Under the pieces are notes generated by a model that saw only the letters and a list, made by a program, of their open reading frames with translations, was not told where the DNA came from and searched no databases. Positions 1 to 6,998 of a stretch of 13,284 nucleotides of DNA are shown here, piece after piece (the stretch's first letter is position 1; the number at the start of each line of letters is the position of its first letter). Source of the stretch: RUG12395 sp034178705 (lineage in GTDB: Bacteria; Bacillota; Clostridia; Oscillospirales; CAG-272); contig JAXFQY010000080.1 of NCBI GenBank assembly GCA_034178705.1, positions 1 to 13,284 on the forward strand, read 5' to 3'. The translations under genes were made by a program, and so were the position numbers.

Positions 1-528
1 CCCCACAGACTCATCGTATTCCCTATAGGTATAGGTTCCTTCCTCCGCATCGCCCCTGGTGTATGTCCCATCCTCATTCAAAGTCAGGATCGTTGCAAAC
101 ACCGAATCCTGATCGCCTTTGTAGTACCAGCGACCGGAGAAAGTCGACAGTTCCGGTTTCTCCTTAAAGTCAGGCTTCCCCTTAATCCAGTAGGTTTCCC
201 CAGTATCCGTTACCAGTGTATCTGCATTGCCAATCGGAATTTCCACGTCCCCGATCAATGGCACTTCCGTCAGTGTAAGGACTGTTCCATCGGTATAAGC
301 ATTTCCGGTATTTCCTGTTGGATCACCATATTGGTCATATTCCTCCCAGGTTCCGACCGTCCCATCGATATAAATACAAGTCAGTACCGATGTGGTAGAA
401 CCGATTCCCTCTACCGGATACCAGAACCCCTCCAAATCCTCAATGCTGACTTTCCCTCCACAGGCGGCCATGCTCAGGCACATAATCAGCGCCAGCAAAA
501 GACTCGTGTGTTTTTTCCAATTTTTCAT
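1..528 (-). CDS. Lipoprotein with repeated beta-rich domain (C-terminus outside window)
   Basis: The frame stays open for 176 codons from an ATG at 528 to the window edge, so the C-terminus is missing. An AAGGAG-like ribosome site lies 6-7 nt upstream of the start. The N-terminus is a short basic stretch, a hydrophobic core and a lipobox ending LSMAAC, with the lipidated cysteine at about residue 23. This predicts a protein anchored on the outer face of the membrane. The mature part holds two similar units, one starting GFWYP and the other GRWYY. Each is followed by a hydrophobic strand and a short turn rich in D, G and T, as in small beta-barrel lipoproteins of Clostridia. No enzyme motif is visible. 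It is the last readable gene of a minus-strand series but is separated from DUF2442 by an AT-rich repeat, so co-transcription is uncertain. The specific function is unknown. Confidence 0.8.
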   Translation of the reverse strand, partial: MKNWKKHTSLLLALIMCLSMAACGGKVSIEDLEGFWYPVEGIGSTTSVLTCIYIDGTVGTWEEYDQYGDPTGNTGNAYTDGTVLTLTEVPLIGDVEIPIGNADTLVTDTGETYWIKGKPDFKEKPELSTFSGRWYYKGDQDSVFATILTLNEDGTYTRGDAEEGTYTYREYDESVG

Positions 529-541
529 GTTGTTCTCCTTT

Positions 542-630
542 TTAATATTTAATTTTTTTAATATTTAATTTTAATATTTAATTAAATAAGTTGAGAATCG
601 ATTTTAATATTTAATAGGTTGGGAATCGAT
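542..630. repeat. AT-rich tandem repeat overlapping the DUF2442 gene end
   Basis: The 12-mer ttaatatttaat occurs four times exactly (542-553, 558-569, 571-582, 604-615). In addition, gttgagaatcgat (590-602) and gttgggaatcgat (618-630) are a one-mismatch pair 28 bp apart. The rightmost unit encodes the last codons and TAA stop of the DUF2442 gene, so the array looks like a local tandem duplication of a gene 3' end. It is not a hairpin terminator. Confidence 0.8.
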
Positions 631-864
631 GCTCCGCTCCGCCATGGACAGCAGTTCATCGTGGCTCAGCTCCACATTGCCGAATCGGACAAAAATACCG
701 TTGGTCACGGCACTGCTCCACACCTGTGGGTCGGCAAGTGACCGGAAACGGATTTTGTCAAGATAGGGCTTCATGTCCAGCAACAGACGGCTGCCGGATA
801 TGAAATCAACTTGCAGGACATATCCGTCCATTGCCTTGACCGCTAAAATATATTTTCTTTCCAT
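604..864 (-). CDS. DUF2442 domain protein
   Basis: This is a complete 86-residue protein with AAGGAG about 8 nt before its ATG. Length and layout fit the DUF2442 family: an N-terminal strand pair (residues about 4-22), a buried LDMKPYL segment, a short FRSLADPQVW stretch, and a strand of the type IFVRFGNVELSHDELL near the end. Family members are small soluble proteins of unknown biochemical role, often found near DUF4160 proteins in toxin-antitoxin-like or mobile contexts. No DUF4160 partner is visible here. The start lies 27 bases downstream of the likely original stop of the broken transglutaminase gene at 891, so the two may once have formed an operon. The last codons and stop lie inside a tandem AT-rich repeat, so the extreme C-terminus may differ from relatives. 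Confidence 0.8.
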   Translation of the reverse strand: MERKYILAVKAMDGYVLQVDFISGSRLLLDMKPYLDKIRFRSLADPQVWSSAVTNGIFVRFGNVELSHDELLSMAERSIDSQPIKY

Positions 865-890
865 ATAAGTTCTCCTTCCTGAATTGCGCT

Positions 891-2045
891 TTAACAGCGA
901 CTGTGTTTACTCACACAGTAGATTTTTGTTTTTTCATAAGTTTTCGGACAGGAATCAGAATCTGCATGGTTAAAGACCTCCGCATTGATGCAGGAGCCTC
1001 ATCAACCGTGTGCCGCCACATTAATATATCGGATGAAGCTTTCCATATTTTCGTCCGCCTCATGTTCATAATCGGAGGAAAGCGGAATGTAAAAATAGGA
1101 GTAATCCGCATCGGTCTGTCCGACAGTATCAAAACTCGGTCCATCATCCCAAGTCACATCTACTAGCACGGGCTTACTGCTATCGCAGGGATAAATCACA
1201 TTCCATGCGTGGCCGCTTTCTTCCGTTTCGTTGCCCCGCACCCATGCGCAGTTAATACCGGCATAGGCAGATCAGCGCAAAAGCTCTGGCATACCCGGCA
1301 CAGACAGCGGTATTTTGATTTTCGCCAAGCATATTGTAGGCTTCCTGCAAACCGGCGTATCCCAATTTGCCCATCATATTTTTCGGATCATAGCCCATGG
1401 GGTCGTATGTTACCTTACACGCCACATAGTCGTGTATTTTTCGTGCGTATTCCTTTTCTTCGTCACAGTCTGAAAAGCCACCCTCGGGAGGGGGATTATT
1501 CATAATATAGATCAACGCTCCCAGCCTGGCTTCCAGATCAAACTCAGGTGCATCATACACAAGCTTGACCTTACCGTATACGCTGTCCGGATTGCCATCA
1601 TCCATAGTGTACATATCCCAGATTGTGTATGCGCTGAACAGGTAGTAGGCCATTGCGTCTTCACACGCCCGCTCCAGCGCAACCGCGCTCACACCGTTTG
1701 ACAGATCTCAAGACGCCGATACTCAAATTCGGTCCTGCCGTAGAGCAAGTTCCACAGTACGTATTCGGTCAGCTGTTCCTGCGTTCCCCAAAACGGTATG
1801 TCCTCATACTTCTTTTCCCGCAGGTTCAAAACATCCATCGAAAGATTCGGGACATTTTTAATGGTTAAATCGGTGACGGGCTGTGTGTCGGCAGAGTCCG
1901 ATTCGAAATGCTTATCGGTTATCTCCGAAATAGTGACAATATTCTCGTTGTCGTTTTCGACGTTGCAAGCGGAAAGGCTCATGCTTATGATCAGAATCAG
2001 AAGAATGATCCGGATTCTATTGCCGCCATTTTGCGTTCGCTTCAT
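891..2045 (-). pseudogene. Broken transglutaminase-like lipoprotein
   Basis: One ancestral gene of about 385 codons is now split. The first part (ATG at 2045, behind a G-rich ribosome site) has a signal sequence and lipobox ending SMSLSAC, and stops at a TGA at 1689-1691. The next part continues in another frame and carries the catalytic-cysteine motif AVCAGYARAF (Cys at 1300-1302), then breaks near 1252-1270. The third part returns to the first frame and carries the His motif SGHAWNVI (His at 1209-1211) and the Asp motif VLVDVTWDD (Asp at 1158-1160). It stops at a tandem TGATGA (999-1004), beyond which the same frame continues as a Cys-rich tail to a TAA at 891. The whole catalytic triad of the transglutaminase-like superfamily is thus present across two frames. 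A functional product would need frameshifts and stop read-through, so inactivation or sequence error is more likely. Confidence 0.8.
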
Positions 2046-2065
2046 TGTTTCCCCCCTTTAAAAGT

Positions 2066-2107
2066 AAAAAAATCCACCATACAAACATTGTACGGTGGAT
2101 TTTTTCG
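2066..2107 (-). terminator. Intrinsic terminator of the LuxR gene
   Basis: An 11-bp stem (2073-2083 with 2088-2098) is flanked by A and T runs (2066-2072 and 2100-2106), so each strand has a T tract after the stem. The one non-Watson-Crick position reads as a G-U wobble only in the minus-strand RNA, pointing to minus-strand use. It lies just after the LuxR stop codon. Confidence 0.8.
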
Positions 2108-2126
2108 AATAACCATTAACCAAAGG

Positions 2127-4607
2127 TTAAGTTTTTTGTGAAAACAACTCGGCAAGCTGCTTCCTCTTGGTTCGGGTGTCGCCCTCAATATGAAGTTTAG
2201 AATAGATCTGATTCACATACTGCTTGACGCTGCCCTCAGAGAGAAACAGCCTTTCCGCGATCTCGCGGTTCGAAAATCGCTGCGCCATCAGCTCTACGAT
2301 CTCAAATTCCCGCTGCGTCAGCGCGTCGAACGCGGCCGGACGGGTGTTTGCCGTTTTTCGCGCTTTTGCCGCTTCGCCCAGCTCGATGATCTTCACGATC
2401 AAGTCACTCTTGCTTTCTCGTGCCAGCATCGGCTGCAAGCGGTCGTAGTTCTCCACAAACGGCATCACAAAGCCGTCCGGCGCAGCATCGGAAAGTGCCC
2501 TTAAGAGCCACTCGTGCGCTTCCTCGGATTTTCCCAGCATCTCATATGCCGCCGCGGTCTGAATGCGGATATGCAATGCGACAAGCGCATAGTGCATCCC
2601 TTCACACAGAGCCAGCAGCGACCCGCTGCGCCCAAGCACCTTGGCATAGGCACCTTGTGCGAGATACACCTGATTTTCAATCATTTCCATCATGGGCTTG
2701 CCGGGGGCGAGCATATTGATGCTGTCGAGCCGGTGCTGTGAAAAAACCTCCGGTATCTTGTCCGTTTCGCCCCGCAACGCATGGTAATAGGCGCTGGTGG
2801 CGCTCCAGATGTTGATCCACGACGCATCATGGTAGCGCAGCAGTGCCGCGTACCGCTCCTCAAAGGTATACTGCTGCTCTATATCTGTGTACAGCGAAAG
2901 CCGCCGCGCCAGAAAATCGCAGCAGAGCGTCATGTTCTCCTGCCCGTTTCCCTCGATCTGCGCATAGGCGCGTTCCAATGATATGTGTGCGTCTGTAAAG
3001 CGTCCCTGCATGAAATCCGCCTCCGCCCTCATGATGGTTTCCGCGCCCTGTCCGTGGTTACCCGTGATCTTATAGTAATGGGGCATACATTCGTCCATCT
3101 CGGCAAGCTCGCTTAGCAGTTCTCCCGGCACACGGTAGAACATCATCAAAACGGACGGCGAGCCGAAGGTCCAGCCGCCGCTGTTTTGGATACTGATGGC
3201 AGGGCGGGACATCTGGCTGCTGGCGCTACGGTGCAGACGGCTCATGGCGCTTATATCATTGTAGCATAGGAAACTCATGATAAGGTCGCACTCGCCCAAC
3301 AGATTGCCCCGTTCCTCCGCCGACAGCTCCGGATGCTCATCAATGGAAGTCAACAGGAGGGATTTCAGCTCCAGCATCTTCGGGATCTGCCGCCATGTGA
3401 ACATACGGCGCATCAGCACCAGAATGGCGAACGGATATGCCTTCAGTGTCTCAGCCGGACACCGATCCAGCACTTCCAGCACATCTGAGGGCTTCAGCGA
3501 TGCCAGCAGAATACCAGCATCGTTCAGCACGACCCGCAACAGCGCATCGTAGTTTTCGCTTTTCCGATAAGCGGCGATGGCGTGAAGATACTGCTTGTGT
3601 TCTTCATACCAGGACCCGAACCGCTCCCAATAGAGTCTCTGCGTTTCCGCTTTCATGGTCAGAAAAGTGCGCTCTGCGCATTCCTTCATCATGTGGTGAA
3701 AGCGGTAGGTCACGCCGTCCGGCAGGCACGTTACAAATGCGTTTTGTTCGGTCAACATGGAAAGGATCTGCCTCGCATCCGCATCGCCTGTGATAAATTG
3801 CGCCATCTGGGCGGTAAACTCATCGGCAAGGCCCATGACCGCCAGAAACTCCCGCTGCTGCTTCGGCAGCGGATCGATCATGGCAGCGGTGAACATGGTG
3901 TAAATGTCAGAATTGCGGTCAGGCAACGCCCCGCATTTCGAAAGTGTCCGTAGGTTCAGATAGACGGCGGAGAACCAGCCTTCGCTGGAATAGAGGAGAC
4001 TTTCGATCTGTGCATCGGAAAGCTCTGTGCCGCATCGGTGGGCATAGACGGCAAGCTCAGTATGGTTGAGGCGCAGCTGCTCCGTGCCGATCTGATACAC
4101 CCTCGCCCCCAGCCGCATCGCCTCCGCAGCAGGCAGAAAGCGGTCCCGGCTGGCGACGATCAAATGCACATTCGCCGGCAACTGATTTGCCAGCATACAA
4201 AGGAACGTCGAGGCGCGTCTGTCCGTCAGCAGATGAAAATCGTCCACGAAGATATAGCAGGACGTTTCTCCCGCCAGCTCATGGCAGAGATCGTCCACCA
4301 GCAGTCCACCACCGGCGGCATCCGTGGGGCAGGTATAGTCCCGCAGAAAGTCAAAACCGGCGCGGGCAAAGGCATCCTGTATGCTTTTCCAGAAGATCGC
4401 AAGATTATCGGAATATACACTGATGCGGATGACATTTAACGTTTCTGCTTTGACGCGCTCGGCCAGATACCAGTTTACCGCTGTTGTTTTGCCATAACCC
4501 ATGGGCGCAATAATGGTGGTCATTGCGCAGTGGGAGATTGGTCGCAGACTCTCCTGTAGCCGTTCGGATATGTAAACGGTATTCAAGTTCCATTTTGATT
4601 TTGGCAC
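2127..4607 (-). CDS. MalT/LAL-type LuxR transcriptional activator with ATPase domain
   Basis: This 826-residue protein has the architecture of large ATP-binding LuxR (LAL, MalT-like) regulators. Walker A is APMGYGKTT (about 34-42) and Walker B is YIFVDDFHLL (about 118-127). A STAND-type NTPase with winged-helix region and a long helical, TPR-like sensor domain (roughly 330-740) follow. A GerE/LuxR helix-turn-helix forms the C-terminus from LTQREFEIVELMAQ (about 763) to the end, including NREIAERLFLSEGSVKQYV. Such proteins act in the cytoplasm as ligand-switched activators. The inducer cannot be read from sequence. The start is GTG (GTG CCA AAA) with GGAGGG about 8 nt upstream, and it overlaps the end of the upstream HTH gene by 25 bases, implying translational coupling. 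A terminator hairpin follows. Likely targets are nearby genes such as the lipoproteins downstream, but this is inference. Confidence 0.93.
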   Translation of the reverse strand: MPKSKWNLNTVYISERLQESLRPISHCAMTTIIAPMGYGKTTAVNWYLAERVKAETLNVIRISVYSDNLAIFWKSIQDAFARAGFDFLRDYTCPTDAAGGGLLVDDLCHELAGETSCYIFVDDFHLLTDRRASTFLCMLANQLPANVHLIVASRDRFLPAAEAMRLGARVYQIGTEQLRLNHTELAVYAHRCGTELSDAQIESLLYSSEGWFSAVYLNLRTLSKCGALPDRNSDIYTMFTAAMIDPLPKQQREFLAVMGLADEFTAQMAQFITGDADARQILSMLTEQNAFVTCLPDGVTYRFHHMMKECAERTFLTMKAETQRLYWERFGSWYEEHKQYLHAIAAYRKSENYDALLRVVLNDAGILLASLKPSDVLEVLDRCPAETLKAYPFAILVLMRRMFTWRQIPKMLELKSLLLTSIDEHPELSAEERGNLLGECDLIMSFLCYNDISAMSRLHRSASSQMSRPAISIQNSGGWTFGSPSVLMMFYRVPGELLSELAEMDECMPHYYKITGNHGQGAETIMRAEADFMQGRFTDAHISLERAYAQIEGNGQENMTLCCDFLARRLSLYTDIEQQYTFEERYAALLRYHDASWINIWSATSAYYHALRGETDKIPEVFSQHRLDSINMLAPGKPMMEMIENQVYLAQGAYAKVLGRSGSLLALCEGMHYALVALHIRIQTAAAYEMLGKSEEAHEWLLRALSDAAPDGFVMPFVENYDRLQPMLARESKSDLIVKIIELGEAAKARKTANTRPAAFDALTQREFEIVELMAQRFSNREIAERLFLSEGSVKQYVNQIYSKLHIEGDTRTKRKQLAELFSQKT

Positions 4608-4813
4608 GGCGCGTCCCTCCGGATTGTTTTGCTTATCTTTGCTTTGCGCGGGTCATCGGGTTTCTCCGCGTTCTCTGGAATCGCCCATGAGCGCCCGAAT
4701 CGGGACGCGCCGGGGATACGGCCTTCGACGCAGTACTGGTTGACCCGCCGTTCCGACACTCCCCAGCGGTAGGATGCTTCCCGTATGGAGATATAGCCCT
4801 TGATCCCGTCCAT
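4583..4813 (-). CDS. Small HTH (MerR/excisionase-like) DNA-binding protein
   Basis: This complete 76-residue protein starts with ATG behind GGAGG (6-nt spacer). Residues 7-45 form a winged-helix of the MerR or excisionase type: SIREASYRWGVSERRVNQYC, then a wing with GRIPGASRFGRSWAIP. The C-terminal third is basic and charged (KPDDPRKAKISK and onward) and probably disordered. It is the first gene after the promoter at 4850-4878 and overlaps the LuxR start by 25 bases, so both are made from one transcript. The pairing suggests a local regulator or autoregulator of the LuxR protein. Nothing indicates excisionase activity, as no integrase is present. Confidence 0.85.
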   Translation of the reverse strand: MDGIKGYISIREASYRWGVSERRVNQYCVEGRIPGASRFGRSWAIPENAEKPDDPRKAKISKTIRRDAPCQNQNGT

Positions 4814-4849
4814 ATCGAACCTCCGTGATGATATAATCTAACAGAATAC

Positions 4850-4878
4850 ATTATATACGAATAACCGTAGTTTTTCAA
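4850..4878 (-). promoter_or_regulatory. Sigma-A promoter of the HTH-LuxR operon
   Basis: On the minus strand, TTGAAA (4873-4878) and TATAAT (4850-4855) are separated by exactly 17 bases, about 35 bases before the HTH start codon. The -35 overlaps the stop codon of the short broken frame at 4875-5111. Confidence 0.88.
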
Positions 4879-5111
4879 GAATCTGATGTAGATTGTCCTT
4901 GAAATTTTTCGTCCGTATAGCCGTAGGAGCTTCGCGCCTCCACCGAAAATGTGGGGTCAGGCGGGATGTCCGTTTTCGGATCCGGAGGTACCTGCAAGGG
5001 CGGCTCGATAGATATCGCAGCATCCTGCAAAGCTTGCAGTTCATCCAGTATCCCAATATATACAGTATTTTCGCATTATGCGATGGCATCTTTTAAGATC
5101 ATAACAGCCAT
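4875..5111 (-). pseudogene. Short protein gene interrupted by an in-frame TAA (unknown function)
   Basis: An ATG at 5109-5111 with AAGAGG seven bases upstream opens a frame of 11 codons (MAVMILKDAIA). It meets TAA at 5076-5078 and then continues in the same frame for 66 codons to TGA at 4875-4877. The downstream part has real protein character: an acidic helix with YIGILDELQALQDAAISIEP, a proline-rich linker (PPLQVPPDPK, IPPDPTF) and a polar tail (SSYGYTDEKF). The other two frames are Arg/Cys-rich, as expected for shadows. I do not recognise the family. Its 3' end overlaps the -35 box of the next operon, so it may be a remnant from which the promoter arose, or a gene whose expression interferes with that operon. 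Whether the TAA is genuine cannot be told here. Confidence 0.5.
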
Positions 5112-5131
5112 GTATAAACCTCTTAAAAGAT
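5088..5131. repeat. 44-bp inverted-repeat element, copy 1
   Basis: Perfect 11-bp arms atcttttaaga (5088-5098) and tcttaaaagat (5121-5131) enclose 22 bases. A related element of the same 44-bp length lies at 6749-6792. Read on the minus strand, copy 1 and its flank align without gaps to copy 2 at about 36 of 49 positions. The element covers the start codon of the short broken frame. Confidence 0.65.
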
Positions 5132-5135
5132 ATTC

Positions 5136-5184
5136 GAGGCAAAAAGCCCGATTCTACAAGGAATTTCGGGCTTTTTCATGCCTC
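5136..5184. terminator. Bidirectional hairpin terminator
   Basis: The stem aaaaagcccgatt (5141-5153) pairs with aatttcgggcttttt (5161-5175) with a small bulge. It is extended outward by gaggc (5136-5140) with gcctc (5180-5184). Both strands end in a T5 run, so it could stop transcription either way. On the minus strand it would separate the XRE gene from the HTH-LuxR operon. Confidence 0.7.
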
Positions 5185-5209
5185 AAAAAGCATTAAAGAT
5201 ATTTTTAGC

Positions 5210-5239
5210 CGATTTCGACCTACTGCGCGCAATTGGACC
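5210..5239 (+). repeat. 30-bp direct repeat, copy 1
   Basis: It begins cgatttcgacctactgcgcg and ends aattggacc. It matches 6894-6923 with two differences, a C/G internally and the last base. It lies between two terminators. Confidence 0.75.
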
Positions 5240-5257
5240 GATAGAACGCTATTTCAG

Positions 5258-5299
5258 GGCGGTTTTTGGAGAGTTTTTCTCTCCGAAAACCGCCTTTTT
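5258..5299 (+). terminator. Plus-strand intrinsic terminator without an upstream gene
   Basis: A 16-bp GC-rich stem (5258-5273 with 5279-5294, one wobble) and five-base loop are followed by TTTTT (5295-5299) on the plus strand only. No plus-strand gene precedes it within the window, so it may be a remnant or may end an unseen small RNA. Confidence 0.75.
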
Positions 5300-5383
5300 G
5301 TTATCTTTAAGTACAAAGATAAGACGCAAAGCGATATCGCTGAGATACTCGGCTTTGCCTTACAAGGAACTGTAGCCGCCGCA

Positions 5384-5412
5384 TTTTTGATATTTCATTG
5401 CTATATCAAAAA
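5384..5412 (-). terminator. Hairpin after the XRE gene (weak terminator)
   Basis: A perfect 10-bp AT-rich stem, tttttgatat (5384-5393) with atatcaaaaa (5403-5412), has a 9-base loop and begins 3 bases after the XRE stop. The T/A tracts are inside the stem and no free U run follows, so termination may be weak. Confidence 0.5.
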
Positions 5413-5414
5413 GT

Positions 5415-6518
5415 TTATACACCCTTGCACTTTTTCTCCCAAGACAGCCAACGAGGATCGGATTTGATTTCTTTTGCAACTTCAGTACAATCCGGCACAC
5501 GCCACCACGGCCATACATCAGGCAACTCGGATGTTGCATTGCAATGGTTGCTTAGATCATGTGTAGTATCGTAATGTTGGGCAAAATCTTTTGCTTTTTC
5601 AAGCGAATCAAATGCACCGTTATGATTGCCCGATCTCCATTGATGCTCCGATAAATAGAGATATAGGTGAGATATTTGCGCTAAATATCGGCTGTTATCT
5701 TCCAAAATATTAAACAGCTGAATTGCCTGCTGAATCTTTTCAACGAATTTTTCCGAAGAATAATTGTTTTTGTTAGTCATTACAGTTGATACAAGTAAAT
5801 CAGAAGTGACCGAAACTACTTTACCGAGTGTTTTCTCGTACTCCTCAGCGCGTTCTTTTCCATCACAGCAGTTCAACGATAGAAGTTCTCGACAGATAGA
5901 AATGTCCGGAGAATTGTTGGCAATCTGTTTGGCTTTTTCATTTTCTCCTGTGTTTTCATACAGTTGAACAAGCTCACGGACTGCAGTATGACGCATTTCA
6001 CCTTCACCAAGCGACATCAAAAGCTTTTCATATAGTTTGATTGCTTCTTGCCATTCTGCATACTGTTTGTGTCTTTTAACATCAAAAACATCATATCCGT
6101 TTTCATCTGTTAGATGGTATTCACCACGCCTTACATATCCGGCATTGTATAGAATGGATGCCAGGCAAAGCATAAGCTTTTCATTTCCCGGAAACTCAAT
6201 CAGTCCTTCTCTTGCGGCGGATATACACTCCTCAATGCAAATGTCCTCGCCATTATTGAGCTTGTTTTTTTCTGTAATAGTTTGAACTAGGGCATCAATC
6301 TTATTCTGCCGTTCGCATTCGTATCCGAAAAGCTCATCAATGGTTATTCCGAAGTAATTTGCGATGGATGGGATAATCTGCATGTCAGGATATCCACCGT
6401 TTGCTTCCCAGCGGGATATGGCTTGTGCTGTAACTCCGATTGCGTTTGCCATTGCTTCTTGAGTTCGTCCGTCACGTTTGCGTAATTCTTTGATTTTTGT
6501 TCCTATGTTAACTTGCAT
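5415..6518 (-). CDS. XRE-family regulator with TPR-like C-terminal domain
   Basis: The likely product is 367 residues. The chosen start is the ATG at 6518, preceded by GGAGG with a 5-base spacer; an in-frame ATG at 6545 has no such site. Residues 1-60 form a Cro/C1-type helix-turn-helix: GTKIKELRKRDGRTQEAMANA, then TAQAISRWEANGGYPDM, and YFGITIDELFGY at the end of the domain. The rest is helical and TPR-like (for example EWQEAIKLYEKLL and AVRELVQLYENTGENEKAKQI). It ends with a Trp-rich WPWWRVPDCTEVAKEIKSDP segment, a pattern common in clostridial regulators of this build. It is a soluble cytoplasmic DNA-binding protein, probably sensing a small molecule or peptide through the helical half. 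It stands alone with its own extended -10 promoter, between repeated intergenic elements. Target genes are unknown. Confidence 0.9.
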   Translation of the reverse strand: MQVNIGTKIKELRKRDGRTQEAMANAIGVTAQAISRWEANGGYPDMQIIPSIANYFGITIDELFGYECERQNKIDALVQTITEKNKLNNGEDICIEECISAAREGLIEFPGNEKLMLCLASILYNAGYVRRGEYHLTDENGYDVFDVKRHKQYAEWQEAIKLYEKLLMSLGEGEMRHTAVRELVQLYENTGENEKAKQIANNSPDISICRELLSLNCCDGKERAEEYEKTLGKVVSVTSDLLVSTVMTNKNNYSSEKFVEKIQQAIQLFNILEDNSRYLAQISHLYLYLSEHQWRSGNHNGAFDSLEKAKDFAQHYDTTHDLSNHCNATSELPDVWPWWRVPDCTEVAKEIKSDPRWLSWEKKCKGV

Positions 6519-6552
6519 AGCTGCCTCCAAAATTGTGTTTTTCACCGGTGTG

Positions 6553-6566
6553 ATTATATTATAGCA
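6553..6566 (-). promoter_or_regulatory. Extended -10 promoter of the XRE gene
   Basis: On the minus strand TGCTATAAT (6558-6566) gives an extended -10, with a second overlapping TATAAT at 6553-6558. No good -35 is found 16-18 bases upstream, which is consistent with extended -10 use. It lies about 40 bases before the start at 6518. Confidence 0.6.
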
Positions 6567-6604
6567 TGGCGATCGTGCAGATTCCTATTATCAATTTGTT
6601 GTTT

Positions 6605-6629
6605 AAAAATCAAGCAATTCTTGATTTTT
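6605..6629. repeat. Perfect inverted repeat upstream of the XRE gene
   Basis: Arms aaaaatcaag (6605-6614) and cttgattttt (6620-6629) surround a 5-base loop. It sits about 40 bases upstream of the XRE -10, so an operator role is possible. A hairpin is equally possible. Confidence 0.6.
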
Positions 6630-6748
6630 GCGATTACTACAAAAATATTCTCGGGAATAATTTTCATTTTTCATGTCGGGGTACTTATGAGGGGATAAGT
6701 CTGATGTAATGTTGTAAAAATCGGTGATATTGCGACAAAACCTAAAAA

Positions 6749-6792
6749 ATCTTTTAATGAGTCTATACTCAAGTGTTCCGGTCTTAAAAGAT
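6749..6792. repeat. 44-bp inverted-repeat element, copy 2
   Basis: Arms atcttttaa (6749-6757) and ttaaaagat (6784-6792) span 44 bp, exactly as in copy 1. A mini frame MSLYSSVPVLKDADR ends in TAA at the position where copy 1 also has TAA after a similar LKDA stretch, which suggests common descent. Otherwise the 6600-6890 stretch holds no recognisable gene. Confidence 0.55.
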
Positions 6793-6893
6793 GCCGATCG
6801 ATAACCCCGAGATTTTCTCAGGTTTTCTTCGTTTTTCGCCGTTTTCCTCACTTTTTCAAAATTTAAATGATAGCAGAAAAGGATGCCAAACAT

Positions 6894-6923
6894 CGATTTC
6901 GACCTACTGCGCGGAATTGGACT
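6894..6923 (+). repeat. 30-bp direct repeat, copy 2
   Basis: Near-identical to 5210-5239 (28 of 30). It ends 7 bases before the -35 box of the promoter at 6931-6959, so it could be an upstream regulatory site. Confidence 0.75.
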
Positions 6924-6930
6924 GGTGAAG

Positions 6931-6959
6931 TTGACTCTTTAATCATTTTTTGATATATT
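6931..6959 (+). promoter_or_regulatory. Sigma-A promoter of the orphan gene at 6999
   Basis: TTGACT (6931-6936) and TATATT (6954-6959) have exactly 17 bases between them and lie about 40 bases before the likely TTG start at 6999. Confidence 0.8.
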
Positions 6960-6998
6960 TTTATATGGATAAAACGAAACTGTTGGGAGGTGTATATT

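Noticed and set aside
999..1004. Recoding of TGA as an amino acid, suggested by TGATGA and other in-frame TGAs
   Set aside because: Intact genes use TGG for Trp and end at TGA (for example 13265-13267), and the other breaks include TAA, TAG and frameshifts, so reassignment does not explain them.
1685..1695. Programmed frameshifting at the first break of the transglutaminase-like gene
   Set aside because: No slippery heptamer or stimulatory hairpin is evident. A simple TG duplication explains the break, and further lesions downstream argue against programmed use.
5178..5375. A 65-codon plus-strand frame across the 30-bp repeat and terminator
   Set aside because: It reads through a canonical terminator and a non-coding repeat, has no ribosome site, and its composition looks incidental.
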